Assembly: GCA_963971305.1 (NCBI GenBank)
Contig: OZ020313.1
Span: 53,392,203 to 53,456,202 of the forward strand
DNA length: 64,000 bases
Direction of reading: 5' to 3'
Source of the DNA: Arcuatula senhousia
Lineage: Eukaryota > Mollusca > Bivalvia > Mytilida > Mytilidae
The number at the start of each line of letters is the position of its first letter. The stretch's first letter is position 1. Below the pieces are notes generated by a model. The model did no database searches and was not told the DNA's origin. It saw only the letters and a list, made by a program, of their open reading frames with translations. Of the stretch, positions 1 to 10,552 are shown one piece after another. A program made the position numbers and the translations under genes.

Positions 1-212
1 AGAATTATTTATCCGCGCATTTATTTTTTTTAAGTGTTGCGACAGGATATTCTTTTTTTTCAGTATCAGCATTATTTTATATATCAGAAATCCTTTTTTA
101 GATTTTTTTCTTACCCTCTGCTGCCAAAATATTTTTTTCACCAAAAATCATTATCAAAATATTTTTTTTAGAAAAAAAACAAGCCCACTTCAAGTTATAT
201 GGCCCATCCCTT
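1..212. repeat. Dispersed T-run-rich repeat, copy 1
   Basis: This T-rich stretch is matched in inverted orientation at about 50450-50735. The shared landmarks are a CTTACCCTCTGCTG word, runs of T after AAATATT, and a GGGACC/GGCCC word beside CTTGAA. No coding sense was found. It is an unclassified interspersed repeat. Confidence 0.6.
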
Positions 213-259
213 ATTAATACACGAACTATGTTTACAATTTCAACAACTTGATACAAAGA

Positions 260-540
260 GTGAAATATGAGCTAATGTTGTAAATAAAGGTAATAACAAA
301 ATTACCGAACTAGGGGGATCAATCTCAATGTCCAAGAGAAAAAGACTAAACACGGAAGACACACCGGAATATTTGTAGATCGCAATGGTCCTGACGTTGT
401 ACAGGCATTTCAAATGAAATGGTGGGATAAACCAGGTTTTTTGGCGTGCCAAACCTCCTTCTTCCATTTCGATCTTAGGGACCGGTAGTAACACACAATG
501 CAACACGGCTGTGAAGACATAATAGGAATATTAAGATAAT
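260..540. repeat. Dispersed repeat family D, copy 1
   Basis: The block with the word GATCGCAATGGTCCTGAC followed by a T/A-flanked GGCATTTCAAA word recurs at 8870-9130 and 45830-46105, with short remnants near 3108-3190 and 5545-5620. All copies share the order of landmarks, including an ACAC-rich segment and an AGACATAATAGG word. An 88-codon frame on the minus strand is incidental, because it is not kept between copies. The family is unclassified. Confidence 0.65.
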
Positions 541-703
541 ACAACAATCAGTACAACAATCAGCAAAACACTAATCAAAACAAACACTAACCAATACGTT
601 CAACTTAATTTTGAATTTTTCCACCAGTTGCTGTTAACGAAGGAAGAATTTTTTTAGGGACCGTATGAGACGTTGAAAATGGGGGTTCTACACTTTTTAA
701 AAT

Positions 704-724
704 CTAATTTATTTTTTTAGCATA
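704..724 (+). promoter_or_regulatory. 3' splice site before TLR start codon
   Basis: A pyrimidine-rich run ending in TTTTTTTAG at 712-720 lies four bases before the ATG at 725. This fits a 5'UTR intron directly upstream of a single coding exon. It supports 725 as the true start of the receptor frame. Confidence 0.45.
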
Positions 725-2847
725 ATGGTGGAGATGAAATCAGTGCTGTTCTCATGTTTATTCTTGACTCAAGTGACGTCATTACTAACGCCATGTTCAT
801 TTGAGGTCAAATGTCGATGTGAAGCAGACGGTACATTTCTGAGAGTAAATTGTACCGGTAGTAACCTTGCAATCATACCATTCTTTCCAACCAATGTTAT
901 TACAGTTGATCTTAGTTATAACAATATATCAAGAATAGCAAACGATTCGTTTATAAACTTGTCAGTTTTGACTTTTCTAAGCTTCAAAAGTAATTCGTAA
1001 AAGTTAATAGAAACGGGTGCATTTACTGGACTTTCCCGACTGAAATATTTAAATATGCAGAATAGTTCAAAAGGTTTTCCATTTCGCCTCCCACAGCAAG
1101 TTTTTAAACCACTGGTGTCCCTGTCTTACTTAAATATGAAGTATATTTGTCCAGGATTTAATATACCTAGTGAAACGCTTTCGGATTTGTTCGTATTGGA
1201 ATTCTTAGAGACAGATTATTCAATGTTTTTTTTTCAAACTCTCCAATCTTTGAACACAGTGTCTCAAAACTGACAAAGTTCAAGTCATTGATCTTTGGTT
1301 TTTGTGGAGAATATTCTAACGATGGTATTTGGCTCGACCACCGCTCATTTGAGTCCGTTAAACATTTAGAATATATAGATATGTTGAGCTGTAATGTAGA
1401 ATTATACCAACCAAACTCAATTACTCAGCTAACCAAACTTCGATTCCTTGCGTTAAAATTCAAACATTTGTACAAATACCAACAAACGGATCCATTGTTT
1501 TATGATTTACAAAGTTTGAACGTAACAACTCTTATTTTACAAAAAGCAATTTTTGTAAGGTTGAGTTTTCCAGCTGATATGTTTAGAATTTTGTACAAAT
1601 CGACCATCACCAAAATGATCATTACAAACATGCTGTTCATGGATCCATTTGTGAAGCCGTCTACGTTTGATAGGGTCCCCGAAAATGTTCGTCAACTTGA
1701 TTTATCAAATAATGGTTTGTCAAAGTTTTCTTTTCATATTAAGAATACTACTAGACTAATTCTGAGACAAAACTCTTTGGGAAGATTCCTCTCAGAAAGT
1801 GCAGTCTCAAAATCAAAATCTACCACTTTAAAGTTTCTAGATCTGTCAGAAAATGAAATTTTTCACCTCCATTTTGGCATATTTAGAGGACATGATAACC
1901 TCCAAACATTATTACTACAGGACAACAAGTTAGCTGATATAACGTTCGACATTAGGCCTCTAGTGAAACTTAAACATCTTGATTTGTCTAAAAATCAGAT
2001 TCAGTTCCTCAATGATACGATAATTGATGCTTTATCCGAACTTATAAAGAAAACAAATTTGACAATAAATCTTTCTCTGAACCGAATGCTCTGTAATTGT
2101 CAAACATTCAAATTTGTCAAATGGGTCTGGATTCATCGATCTAATCTTGTTTCGTACGAGACCTATGTTTGTAATTTTAAAGATGGAAATGAAACATCGA
2201 TGCGCAATCTTCAAAATATCGTGGAACATCTTAACAAAGAGTGCGCTTCATATACCATTCTCATCGTACTTGTATCAGTATGGATAGTTGGGGCGTGTTT
2301 GATTGTAATTATCGGCATAATCTATCGTTACCGGTGGCGACTTCGTTATCTGTATTATATGACAAAAGGGATATACCACAGCTACAAACCCCTGGATTCC
2401 TCCGATATCTACACTTACGATGCTTTTGTTTCATATTCCGAACAGGATGAGAGTTTGTTCTTGAGAGACTGCATCGAGGAACTAGAGACAAAGGGTGGAT
2501 TCAAATTGTGTCTTCACCGTCGTGACTTTACTCCAGGGGAAGACATTACCGCCAACATAACTACATCTATTCACGAAAGTCGTAAAACAATATGCATTAT
2601 CACAAGATCATTTTTAAAGTCTTATTACTGTATGTTTGAGTTTAACATGGCTCGAATGGAAAGTATTTATTCGAGAGACGGACAAAATATACTATTTCTA
2701 GTATTCTATGAGAGTATTAGTCCGGGTGAGCTCTCCCTTCTTCTACTAGAGCAGGTCCAGAACAAATCTTACATAGAATATCCAAACGATGAACAAGGGA
2801 ATGTTGTCTTCTGGCATAAACTACGCGAGACATTATCACGAGATTAG
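725..2847 (+). pseudogene. Toll-like receptor, single coding exon with one stop and one frameshift
   Basis: The frame opens with a hydrophobic signal peptide and a Cys-rich LRR N-cap (CRCEADG), followed by leucine-rich repeats. It is interrupted by TAA at 998-1000 and continues in the same frame into further LRRs (GAFTGLSRLKYLNM). It then shifts at the nine-T run around 1225-1233 into the long frame that ends at 2847. That last part holds LRRs with LDLSxN cores, an LRR C-cap (LCNCQTFKFVKW), a transmembrane helix near 2251-2325 and a TIR domain from about 2416. TIR box 1 (YDAFVSYS), box 2 (RDFTPGEDI) and box 3 (FW) are all intact. Read through, the protein would be about 700 residues, normal for a TLR. 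TLRs sense microbial ligands at the cell surface or endosome and recruit TIR adaptors. The two breaks could be real pseudogenization, a null allele or base-calling error in the homopolymer. The intact TIR suggests recent loss at most. Confidence 0.85.
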
Positions 2848-3642
2848 GTGTGTTAGGTTCTGTGATTATATATTTTTTTCAAGTTCTTATCAAATAGAGG
2901 GTTTAGTGTGTTGTTTTGTTATTTTCTTTGTTGTTTTTATTTGTTTCGTTTGTTGATTATCGTACTTGTGTAGGGATCGAAAGAACTTAAAAGAAGCAAT
3001 CGGTATCTTTAAATTCTTACTCTAGTAGAATGACAAACAACAACACAAAATAGAAACGAAAAATTGCAAAACCTCCTAAGGATCTGATAAAAACTTAGAG
3101 TTTCAGGTCTAAGAATGGTAGATCTCAATGGTTCTGGCTTACTGTACTGATATTTCAAAGGACATTGTTGGTTTAACATGGCCTATGATACTTAACCTTA
3201 TCTTGTATACACTCTCAGGCCCATTTGTAACACGTGATCCTATTTGTGTCATATATTTCGACCAAAATGCTCTTAACATTCCTAAAGTATAATCTATCGT
3301 GATGATTATACTTTAATTTTCATGCACCCAAATAATGATACGTTTCATTTAATTTGCACTTTAGATATTTGTGTACAGTTATTTTTACTTCTAGGACATT
3401 TGAGATTTATCATACCAGTTCGGTAGTTTTGGTTTCATCGATGCATTTCAATAACATCATGCTGTGGGTTTTTTTTCATTTTCATCATCATGTTTTTCAC
3501 TTCAATCACAATTATTTCCAAATCCATTACGATGCTTTTCACTTTCACATTGATATGTGATATAATATTGTCGAAGTGACTTTGGCACACCTATTTTTCA
3601 CTTTCAACATTACATCCTTTACTATGCTGAAGTTATAATGAC
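2848..3642. other. Gene-free spacer, TLR 3' flank
   Basis: The first 240 bases match the 3' flank of the second TLR copy (about 4820-5085), so the tandem duplication included the 3'UTR. A remnant of repeat family D lies near 3108-3190. The rest is AT-rich with ORFs under 70 codons and no recognisable gene. Confidence 0.6.
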
Positions 3643-4830
3643 TTTATGATTTACAAAGTTCGAACGTAATAACACTTATTCTTCAAAGAGCAATTTTTGT
3701 AACATTGAGTTTTTCAGAGGATGTGTTTAGTATTTTATACAAATCGATAATCACCCAAATATTTATGGTTTGTCAAAGTTTTCTTGTCAAATTAAGAATA
3801 CCATTAGATTTATTTTGAGACAAAACTGTTTGGGAAGATTCTTCGCCGAAAGAGCGTAATCAAAATCAAAATTTACCAGTCTTCGGATTATAGATCTGTC
3901 AGAAAACGAACTATTTCATCTTCATTTTGACGTTTTCAAAGGACACCATAACCAGGACAGTAAATTGTCTGATGTAACTTTCGGCTTAAGGCCCTTGGTT
4001 AAACTAAAATATCTTGATCTGTCTGGAAACAAGAGAAAGAAGCAAAGAGGCACCAATGTGGCATTCGAGTGTCAAAAGTCCGAAAGGCAACGACGAAACC
4101 GATAAACACGAACAAGAACAGCACGAAGAAACACAAAACACAAAATCGGCCGTACGGAAATCAACAACGCGAACTCAAGTCGTAACAAGAGTGTACTCAG
4201 GTGCCCTGGAAGAGTAAGCGGTTCTTGCCTGCTATAGCACATCCTTCGTGTTGTTAATTTCTAATTCAGTGTGTCAAATCCGGCAAAGTCTCTCAATGAT
4301 ACAACAATTCATGTTTTATCGGAACTTACTTGACAATACACTAGTAGCTATGCTCTTCACTTGTCAATCATTCAAATTTGTCGAATGGGTCTGGAATCTT
4401 CCATCTTATTTTGTTTCGTGTGAGACCTATATTTGCAAATCTAAAGACGGAAATGAAACATCGATGAGCAATCTTCAAGATATCGTGGAACAACTGAACA
4501 AAGAGTGTGCTTCATATACTGTCGTCATTATCCTTGTATCTATAGGAATAGTCGCGGCGTGTTTGATTGTTATCATCGTCGTGCTCTATCGTTACCGGTG
4601 GCGACTTCGTTATCTGTATTAAATGACGAAAGGGAGATATCACAGCTATAAACCCATGGATTCATCCGATATCTACACTTATGATGTTTTTGTTTCATAT
4701 TCCAAGCAGGATGAAGGTTTGTTCTTAATAGACTTCATTGAGGAACTAGCTGCAAAAGGCGGATTCAAACGATGGACAAGGGAATGTTGTCTTATGGGAT
4801 AAACTATGCGAGACATTATCACGATATTAT
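3643..4830 (+). pseudogene. Tandem TLR pseudogene with collapsed TIR domain
   Basis: From TTTATGATTTACAAAGTT onward this follows the upstream receptor from its position about 1495, with many small deletions. A retroelement tail interrupts it at 4031-4284. The LRR C-cap and transmembrane helix are still readable at about 4350-4610 (SFKFVEWVW and a VIILVSIGIV stretch). A TAT-to-TAA change gives a stop at 4620-4622, just after the helix. TIR box 1 remains nearby (YDVFVSYS). An internal deletion then joins the equivalent of 2502 to that of about 2787, which removes box 2 and most of the TIR fold. No N-terminal half is present. It cannot encode a working receptor and is clearly a decayed duplicate of the neighbour. 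Confidence 0.88.
4031..4284 (-). mobile_element. 5'-truncated 3' end of Penelope-like/RT retroelement family P2
   Basis: This insert splits the LRR region of the TLR pseudogene. The flanking TLR text resumes at CTCAATGATACAACAATTC. Its sequence is the tail seen downstream of the RT fragments at 9190-10345 and 26226-26990: a CGGAAGAGTAAGCGG-type word, then GGACTTTTGACACTCGAATG read on the minus strand. It has no coding capacity, so it is a severely 5'-truncated copy. Confidence 0.7.
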
Positions 4831-5079
4831 GATGTTTTTCATTTTGTATTATATATTTTGTTAAAGTTCTTGTCAGATAGCGTTTATTGCGTTGTTGATT
4901 TTTTCTCTTAGATTGTTAGTTGTTTTTATTTCCATTTTTTAAGTTATTGACTCAATTGACTTATTCTTATTAAATTCCCTTTTTCAAAAAACAAAGTAGA
5001 AGCAATCAGTTTCTTCAAATTCTTGCCATAGTAGAATGACAAACAAATCAAACACAAAGGGATGTGATAAAATGGTATT

Positions 5080-5535
5080 GACCATTTTAAGAGCATTCAA
5101 AGGAACAGACAAAAACTTAGTAATACGCGCGTCAGGCGTAGCAAAATTTATTGTCTGGAACTTTGTTGTTATTTGTATTTCGAACACACGTGAAAGTTAG
5201 CACTGCTGGTGGAGTTTTAATTCACCGAGGTTAGCCCGCTCCGGCACCAACACTTTTGTGTTGGAGAACACATCAAAGATTTATATTATCAGTTTAAATT
5301 TCAAAATTGTCTAAGCCCTAAGGTTCTTCCTACCCCAGACATAGGTTGATTATCTTAGTAAAAATTTGGTACCCCAGTTTTTTTTTGGTTTTACTGTTCT
5401 ATGCTCTTCATAATCATATAGTGTTTGGCATTTTCAATATGCTTGGTAGAGCGCCTCTGATGAGTCTTGAATAGACGAAACGCGCGTCAGTTGTAGCAAA
5501 AGTTATTGTCTTGAACTTTGTTGTCATTTGTATTT
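5080..5535 (+). repeat. SINE-like repeat with GACGAAACGCGCGTC word
   Basis: A segment containing TTAGCCCGCTCCGGCACC, a GGTACCCC word and the core GATGAGTCTTGAATAGACG followed by AAACGCGCGTCAG ends in an ACTTTGTTG tail. A diverged core occurs just upstream (about 5120-5175) and another near 60840-60905. I recall this core as very common in bivalve genomes. No tRNA-type A/B boxes were convincingly found, so SINE-like is provisional. Confidence 0.5.
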
Positions 5536-5777
5536 TTGCCAAAGAATGGTAGATCGCAATGATTCTAACTTAACGCTGGTAATTTAAATGAATTTTGGGT
5601 TGGAACAAGCTTGTGACACTCAGCTTTCTCCTTTATGCAATCTTCAACCAACCCATGTTTCAGTGTCATGATGCTTTTCTTTGTTATTTTGACAAGTAAT
5701 GCCCGTAACACGGATAGTTAAAATATCAAAGAAAAGGCATCACTTCCATTAGAATCCTTTTTACTTCAATTACGTTG

Positions 5778-5958
5778 CTTACCCTTCCGGAGCACCCACC
5801 TGAGTTCACTCTTGTTGCGACTTGAGTTTGAGTTGTTGATTTCGGTTAATTTTTGTTTTGTGTTTCTTCGTGTTGTGTGTTTACCGGTTTCGTCGTTGCC
5901 CTTTCGGACTTTTGACACTCAAATGCCCCATTGGTGCCTGTTTGCTTCTTTCTTTTCA
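5778..5958 (+). mobile_element. Family P2 retroelement 3' end, truncated
   Basis: This is a plus-orientation copy of the same tail as 4031-4284, from the CTTCCGGAGCACC word to the GGACTTTTGACACTCAAATG and TTTGCTTCTTTC end. No RT frame is attached. Confidence 0.7.
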
Positions 5959-5984
5959 CGACCATTACAATGCTGTTTGCTTCA

Positions 5985-6400
5985 ATAATAGAAAATAATG
6001 AGATGTGGAATAAGTGTACGCGACACAGCCCACAATTAAACGGCTGTTTGCTTCAATAACAATGCTCTTTACTTCCATTATGATGTTTTCACATTAATCA
6101 CTAATATTCTCACTACATTCACGATGCTTTTTACTTCCTTCGTGATACTTTTCATTCCCATCATGAAACTTTGAACTTTTATCATGATGGTGCTTGACGA
6201 TGTCTACTCTAATCACGACGTTAAAAAACTTCAATCACGAGAAAGGGCCGATCCAGAGGTCTATGCAAGACGGCGAGCGGCGACCGTTGTTGAAGTTATA
6301 GGCTGCTCAATGTCTTTCGTTGTGGATTTAGTATTTTTTGTCGAGTACACTTATTCTACATCTCATTATAGAATATTATGGCTAATGTCGAAAAAAATAT
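5985..6400. repeat. RT-element family P1 3'-terminal modules, two copies
   Basis: The minus-strand copy at 5985-6050 and the plus-strand copy at about 6255-6395 both carry the word ACTTATTCYACATCTC, which marks the 3' terminus of the element at 10553-13789. The second copy also keeps GCAAGACGG...GCTGCTC upstream of it. Neither is coding. The 72-codon frame over 6184-6402 is incidental. Confidence 0.55.
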
Positions 6401-6402
6401 GA

Positions 6403-6784
6403 CAGCATTCTGATAAATTTAATCTTAAAACCGTTCAATGAGACAGTGATATCGGGTAAAAACAAAATAGAATAACTAAACTAAATACTAACGTTCAAAA
6501 TAAAGTTTAAATAAAGAAAGACTGTTCTTGGAGAAAAGGAAATAAGGGAACAACCATTTGATTTTTAAGGACGGGGATTACGGATATTTTTAATTTCTTC
6601 ATTAATTGGATTATATTATTCTCGCCATATGATATGACACAATCCCGCGTTTTTTAATATAAAATTTTACCACAACAATCCCCCTAAAAATCAAACGGTG
6701 ACTTCCTAATACAATTAATTATAATTCAAAATTAGCTGTCCTTAAGTAATTGTCTATCTTAAACCTGCATAACTGGTTACCTTC
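6403..6784. other. Gene-free AT-rich spacer
   Basis: No gene, repeat or regulatory element was recognised. This is the expected 3' side of the minus-strand lectin gene. No clear AATAAA was seen on the minus strand here. Confidence 0.5.
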
Positions 6785-7002
6785 TTACATAACAATCTCA
6801 CAAAGGAAATAAGGTTTGTTTTCAAAATTACAGCTCTCATCATAGACCTTGGCGGGACCGATCACCCCACAATGGTCTGTGTCATGCGGGTAACTATTGT
6901 CGAATCCATTCATTGTGACATTGACGCTAAAAATTATCTCGTCGAAAACTTTCCCGTCTACCCAAGTTAAGTTCTGTACACCGATCCAAACTGAGGTAAC
7001 GC
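6785..7002 (-). CDS. C-type lectin alternative last exon (3b)
   Basis: Read on the minus strand, the exon begins after GAAG with a two-base remainder, codes VTSVWIGVQNLTWVDG, then the Cys pair HCGV and SCNF, ends PYFLCEIVM and stops. These are the WIG-type core and final cysteines of the second half of a C-type lectin domain. It parallels the exon at 7656-7891 in phase, length class and motif order. Joined to exons 1 and 2 it gives 699 nt, an exact multiple of three. The acceptor lacks a good pyrimidine tract, so it may be a weakly used alternative exon or the relic of a duplicated gene. The site where EPN or QPD usually sits is not conserved, so sugar binding cannot be assumed. Confidence 0.65.
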
Positions 7003-7549
7003 CTTCAACATTCAAAATATACATGTTTACAGAATTGGAAATATGAGGAAATGAATCAGGTAAGTTTTTGTTATTAAGATGAAACGTAATCTCAGGACCG
7101 TATAAACAGCAATTGTAGTCAACATGAGATACAAAGTTATCAAAAAATTTTCCCAGGCGATCTGTATTTCAGAAAGGATAAAAGGATACATCCTTACAAA
7201 ACAACCTAATGATTACAGAGGTACAAATATAAAAATTAACTTTGTAATAAATGTTCATTAAATTATTATGCAGTTAACAACCATTGCAAAGTTCAAGTGT
7301 TTAGTCTCAATGTGTGAAAACAGAAAAAAAATCATTCATGTCATACCACTGTACTAGGATTAGAGGTCATCGAGTTTTAAAGAAATCAAGTGTACAGACA
7401 ATGTGTATAAATATACTTATAAGTAGCTTGTATCTTATATGTTATAATTCTTTGGCGACAGGCTATAACAAGCGCAACAATGCTTCCCTTTTTTTGCGAA
7501 AGTATAAAACAGCAGCAAATATTATCTGCCATTATCTGGCTTAATTCAA

Positions 7550-7634
7550 GCATTGACTATAATCACCGGGTACTTATAATTGATGCTAACTTGTAGCATT
7601 GACTATAATCACCGGGTACTTATAATTGATGCAG
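7550..7634. repeat. 46-bp direct repeat, two copies
   Basis: CATTGACTATAATCACCGGG starts at 7551 and again at 7597, so this is a tandem duplication of a 46-bp unit. It lies directly downstream of lectin exon 3a. Confidence 0.8.
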
Positions 7635-7655
7635 GTAGCAGGTGTCATATCAGCC

Positions 7656-7891
7656 TTATATCGCAATCTCGCAGAGAAAATAAGGTTTCCCACTAAAGTT
7701 ACAGCTATCGTCATAAATCAGATCGGTGCCATCTACAACATTGATACCAAACGCACCACAGTGCTCCGTCTCCGTGGGGTAATCACCGTCGTAGTCATTC
7801 CATATCACATTGATATTAAACGTCATCTCATCAAAGACCTCTCCGTTTACCCAGACCTGGTCCTGAACTCCAATCCACACTTCAGACACGC
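7656..7891 (-). CDS. C-type lectin last exon (3a)
   Basis: This encodes the C-terminal half of a C-type lectin-like domain on the minus strand: SEVWIGVQDQVWVNG, then EHCGAFG, YDDSCNF and YFLCEIAI before TAA. The exon starts after TTTAAG with two bases completing a cysteine codon split by the intron, matching the phase at the end of exon 2 (8588). Exons 14448-14754, 8588-8761 and this one sum to 717 nt, giving a secreted protein of 238 residues. Such proteins usually act as soluble pattern-recognition lectins. Canonical EPN/QPD and WND calcium-ligand motifs are not evident, so the ligand is unknown. Confidence 0.78.
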
Positions 7892-8587
7892 CTTAAACAC
7901 CAAAAACATAATCGCTAAGTCTAAGTCTACACAAAAATCTAAACTAAGAACTTTTCACCAAACCATTTAGAAGGATCAATTTCAAAGCTTTCGGAGCAAA
8001 ATTATTAGCTCGCCTCTTCATGCAAAATGTTTCAAATATTGATCTGCATATCTTTCGAAACCTTGTAAAGAGTTTTACTGGTGAAAAGTGAGAATATATA
8101 GTCAAATCTTAAATAAACCTAATCCTACACGTGTTCTACGTTGAGAAAATCTAAGAAGAAAAAGAAAATTGTAAGTTTAAATGTTTTAAGAATTAAGCCA
8201 GAAAGCAGGTGCATATGTATGGAAAGATTCGTATATACTAAGGCTTTTTCTTCCCACAAATGTTCATTTTTCGAATCTAATCATGTCTAATAGTTAATAA
8301 TAACCAAAAACTATATCTAAGTATACACATACAATAACGCTAAGTCACATGATTTCAGATCTATATTGTGAATCTAAACACTCTTATATGAACAAAGAAT
8401 AAAAAAAACTATTTCTATATTAGCTTGCTAGGAAACTAGACTGTAAATGTAGCTGTGACGCATCAAGTACTACATGCCATTAATAAATCATTCTAACCCA
8501 TTTTTCTGACAAACGCCTACGTGCTGATCCAAATCACGATTTGTGTAACAGTCGGCGCAATGCAAGAATAAAACTAAAATTACTTAC

Positions 8588-8761
8588 AGTTCATGAATTC
8601 ATAAACAAAGTCCCATTTCTCTCTGGTGTGAATGCTAATCAGATCCCCGCCATCTTGTTGACAGATCGTTCGAGCTGTGACCCACATAGTGCCAGGGATG
8701 TTGACAAGTTTCAGACAGGTGTTTGTTTCTCCATCGTAAAAGTAACCCTGATCTGTACATC
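8588..8761 (-). CDS. C-type lectin exon 2, first half of lectin domain
   Basis: On the minus strand the exon runs from a GTAAG-type acceptor at 8761 to a donor GTAAGT after ATGAACT at 8588. It encodes CTDQGYFYDGETNTC, then a helix-like stretch WVTARTICQQDGGDLISIH and YEFMN. This is the standard first half of a C-type lectin fold, with a Cys pair and a DLxSIH strand. Both ends are phase 1, as in exon 2 of the plus-strand paralogue at 21164. No ORF of useful length marks it, so it is easily missed. Exon 1 lies 5.7 kb away across inserted retroelements. Confidence 0.75.
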
Positions 8762-8869
8762 CTTACGTAAAAAAAACCAACAGATTGTTTTTATATAGGC
8801 CCTAATTGCAATTATTTCTAAAATCTAGTATTAACTATCTAGAATAAAGGGTAACAACAAAAAACATAC

Positions 8870-9130
8870 CAAAGAAATTGAACATCGCAATGGTCCCGAC
8901 TTTGTACTGGCATTTCAAAAGAAATGGTGGATGTAGCCAGGTTTAATGACACCAAACCTCTCTTCAAATGCGATCTCAGGGTCCGGTTACACAAAGCACA
9001 ACATGGTTGTGAGACATAATAGGGAAGATGAGGTGATAATCCCGGTACAACAAATGTCACAAACTAATTGAAACAATCACGAATCATTTCGACTGAAATA
9101 ATTTTGAATTAAGCTACCAGTGGCTGATAT
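8870..9130. repeat. Dispersed repeat family D, copy 2
   Basis: It carries the same landmarks as 260-540, including CATCGCAATGGTCCCGAC, GGCATTTCAAA and an AGACATAATAGG word. It lies in intron 1 of the minus-strand lectin gene. Confidence 0.65.
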
Positions 9131-9189
9131 CGAAAGAAAAAACTTTTTAAGAGACCGTATGAGGCGTATTTGTTTAGGAACTTCAGGAA

Positions 9190-10345
9190 CTTGAGATAAA
9201 AGACACAACGGATTCTAGGAAGTCTGCTTCATATTTAGATCTACATCTCGAAATTGACTCTCAAGGAACACTTTCAACAAAGCTTCAACTTCCAATCGTC
9301 AACTTTCCCTTTTTGTGTAGCAACATTGCTTCCGCTCCTGCTTATGGCACGAGGTGGTAGTTAGCTCCAGGAACGTCTCTTTATACGTTCTTGTTAGCTC
9401 GCAATGCATTTTCAATATAACGTTCTGTGAATTTAAAAAAATTGCACCGTTTTTTTTTTCTTAAGAAATTTTGGCCACATAAACTATGTTAGCTTTTCAT
9501 ATATTGATAGAAAATTCAGTAAATTTTACCGTTTAACGTTTTAGAAAATTTTATTTAAAGTTGACCCCTATGGGGTTCAAAGCAGATGAGCATTAAAAAC
9601 TGTAAAATTCACCTTTTTGCACTAAGCCGAATCACAACTTTATCACTGAATTTCCAAAAAAATCAAATTTGATCAATATCTACAATCTTTCATCTCTCAT
9701 TTCATTCAAAGATTGTCTTTTTATCATTTAAATAAACATTACAATAGATTTTGAAAGAAATACTATGTCTTTATAAGAACTATATTACTGGACAACAAAA
9801 ATTGAAGGGAGCTAACTGCAACCTCGTACCTAATATGGAGTTGTCGTATCACAGTTGATTCGTTACTCCAGAACTTGCTGGAATTACATCGATTTCCGTG
9901 GCAGAGCGTCACGTTTGACACAGAAATTTCTGACACAGGGTTATGTTGCTCCACGGTTGCTGTCTTCACTCAAGAAATTTTACGGTAAACACCATGCACT
10001 TGTAGACAAATATGGGATTCTACCTCTCAAATAAATAATTGCAGACGTTGGTTTGTCGTAGAAATTTGTTTTGTCTTCCTTTAGCAGATTTGACACACTG
10101 GATTGGAAAATAGCAACACGACGGGTGTGCTATAGCAGGCAGGAACCGCTTACTCTTCCATAGCACCTGAGTCGGTTCACTCTTGTTACGATTTGAGTTC
10201 GCGTTGTTGATTTCTGTTCGGATGATTTTGGATTTGTGTTTCTTCATGCTGTTCTTGTCCGTGTTTACCGGTTTCGTCGTTGTCCTTTCGGACTTTTGAC
10301 ACTCGAATGCTCAATAGGTACCTCTTTGCTTTTTCTTAAAATCGT
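9190..10345 (+). mobile_element. Family P2 Penelope-like RT fragment with 3' tail, split by a MITE
   Basis: Translation gives LDLHLEIDSQGTLSTKL, then LPIVNFPFLCSNIASAPAYG. After the MITE at 9348-9833 it continues as GVVVSQLIRYSRTC and LTQKFLTQGYVAPRLLSSLK. This is the C-terminal part of a reverse-transcriptase protein also seen at 26602-26985 and, more distantly, at 11236-11760. A short in-frame deletion removed the YDKRDDFNF segment kept in the other copies. The 3' tail (10047-10345) is the module found alone at 4031, 5778 and 41450. No catalytic RT core remains. Confidence 0.75.
9348..9833. mobile_element. MITE inserted into RT fragment, about 21-bp TIR
   Basis: The RT reading is broken between GCTTATGG and TATGGAGTTG. 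The 486-bp insert begins CACGAGGTGGTAGTTAGCTC and ends with its imperfect complement (GAGCTAACTGCAACCTCGT). TATGG flanks both sides (9343-9347 and 9834-9838) as a likely target-site duplication. It has no coding frame, and the superfamily is undetermined. Confidence 0.7.
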
Positions 10346-10545
10346 GGTCTTAAAGCCGATCACGCAGACAGCAATGTTAGGTAAAAAAAATCTGAAAAAA
10401 GCCCTGGCATATCGAATGAATTGTGAAATATACACCCTAAAAATTAAAATCATCTCTAGAAAAAAAGAATATGCTGCAACAAAAACCTTAATTTCAAATC
10501 CTACTACTTTACATTACAAGTATGACGATTGAAAGACTTTTATTT
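10346..10545 (-). mobile_element. Small RT-protein remnant
   Basis: The minus strand encodes RVYISQFIRYARAF, the same segment as YISQLVRYARIC in the larger RT at 11236-11760. It is an isolated, broken scrap between two retroelement tails. Confidence 0.55.
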
Positions 10546-10552
10546 ACAAAAG

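Noticed and set aside
7626..7970. 114-codon plus-strand frame
   Set aside because: It is antisense to lectin exon 3a, whose minus-strand reading has conserved lectin cysteines and splice phase.
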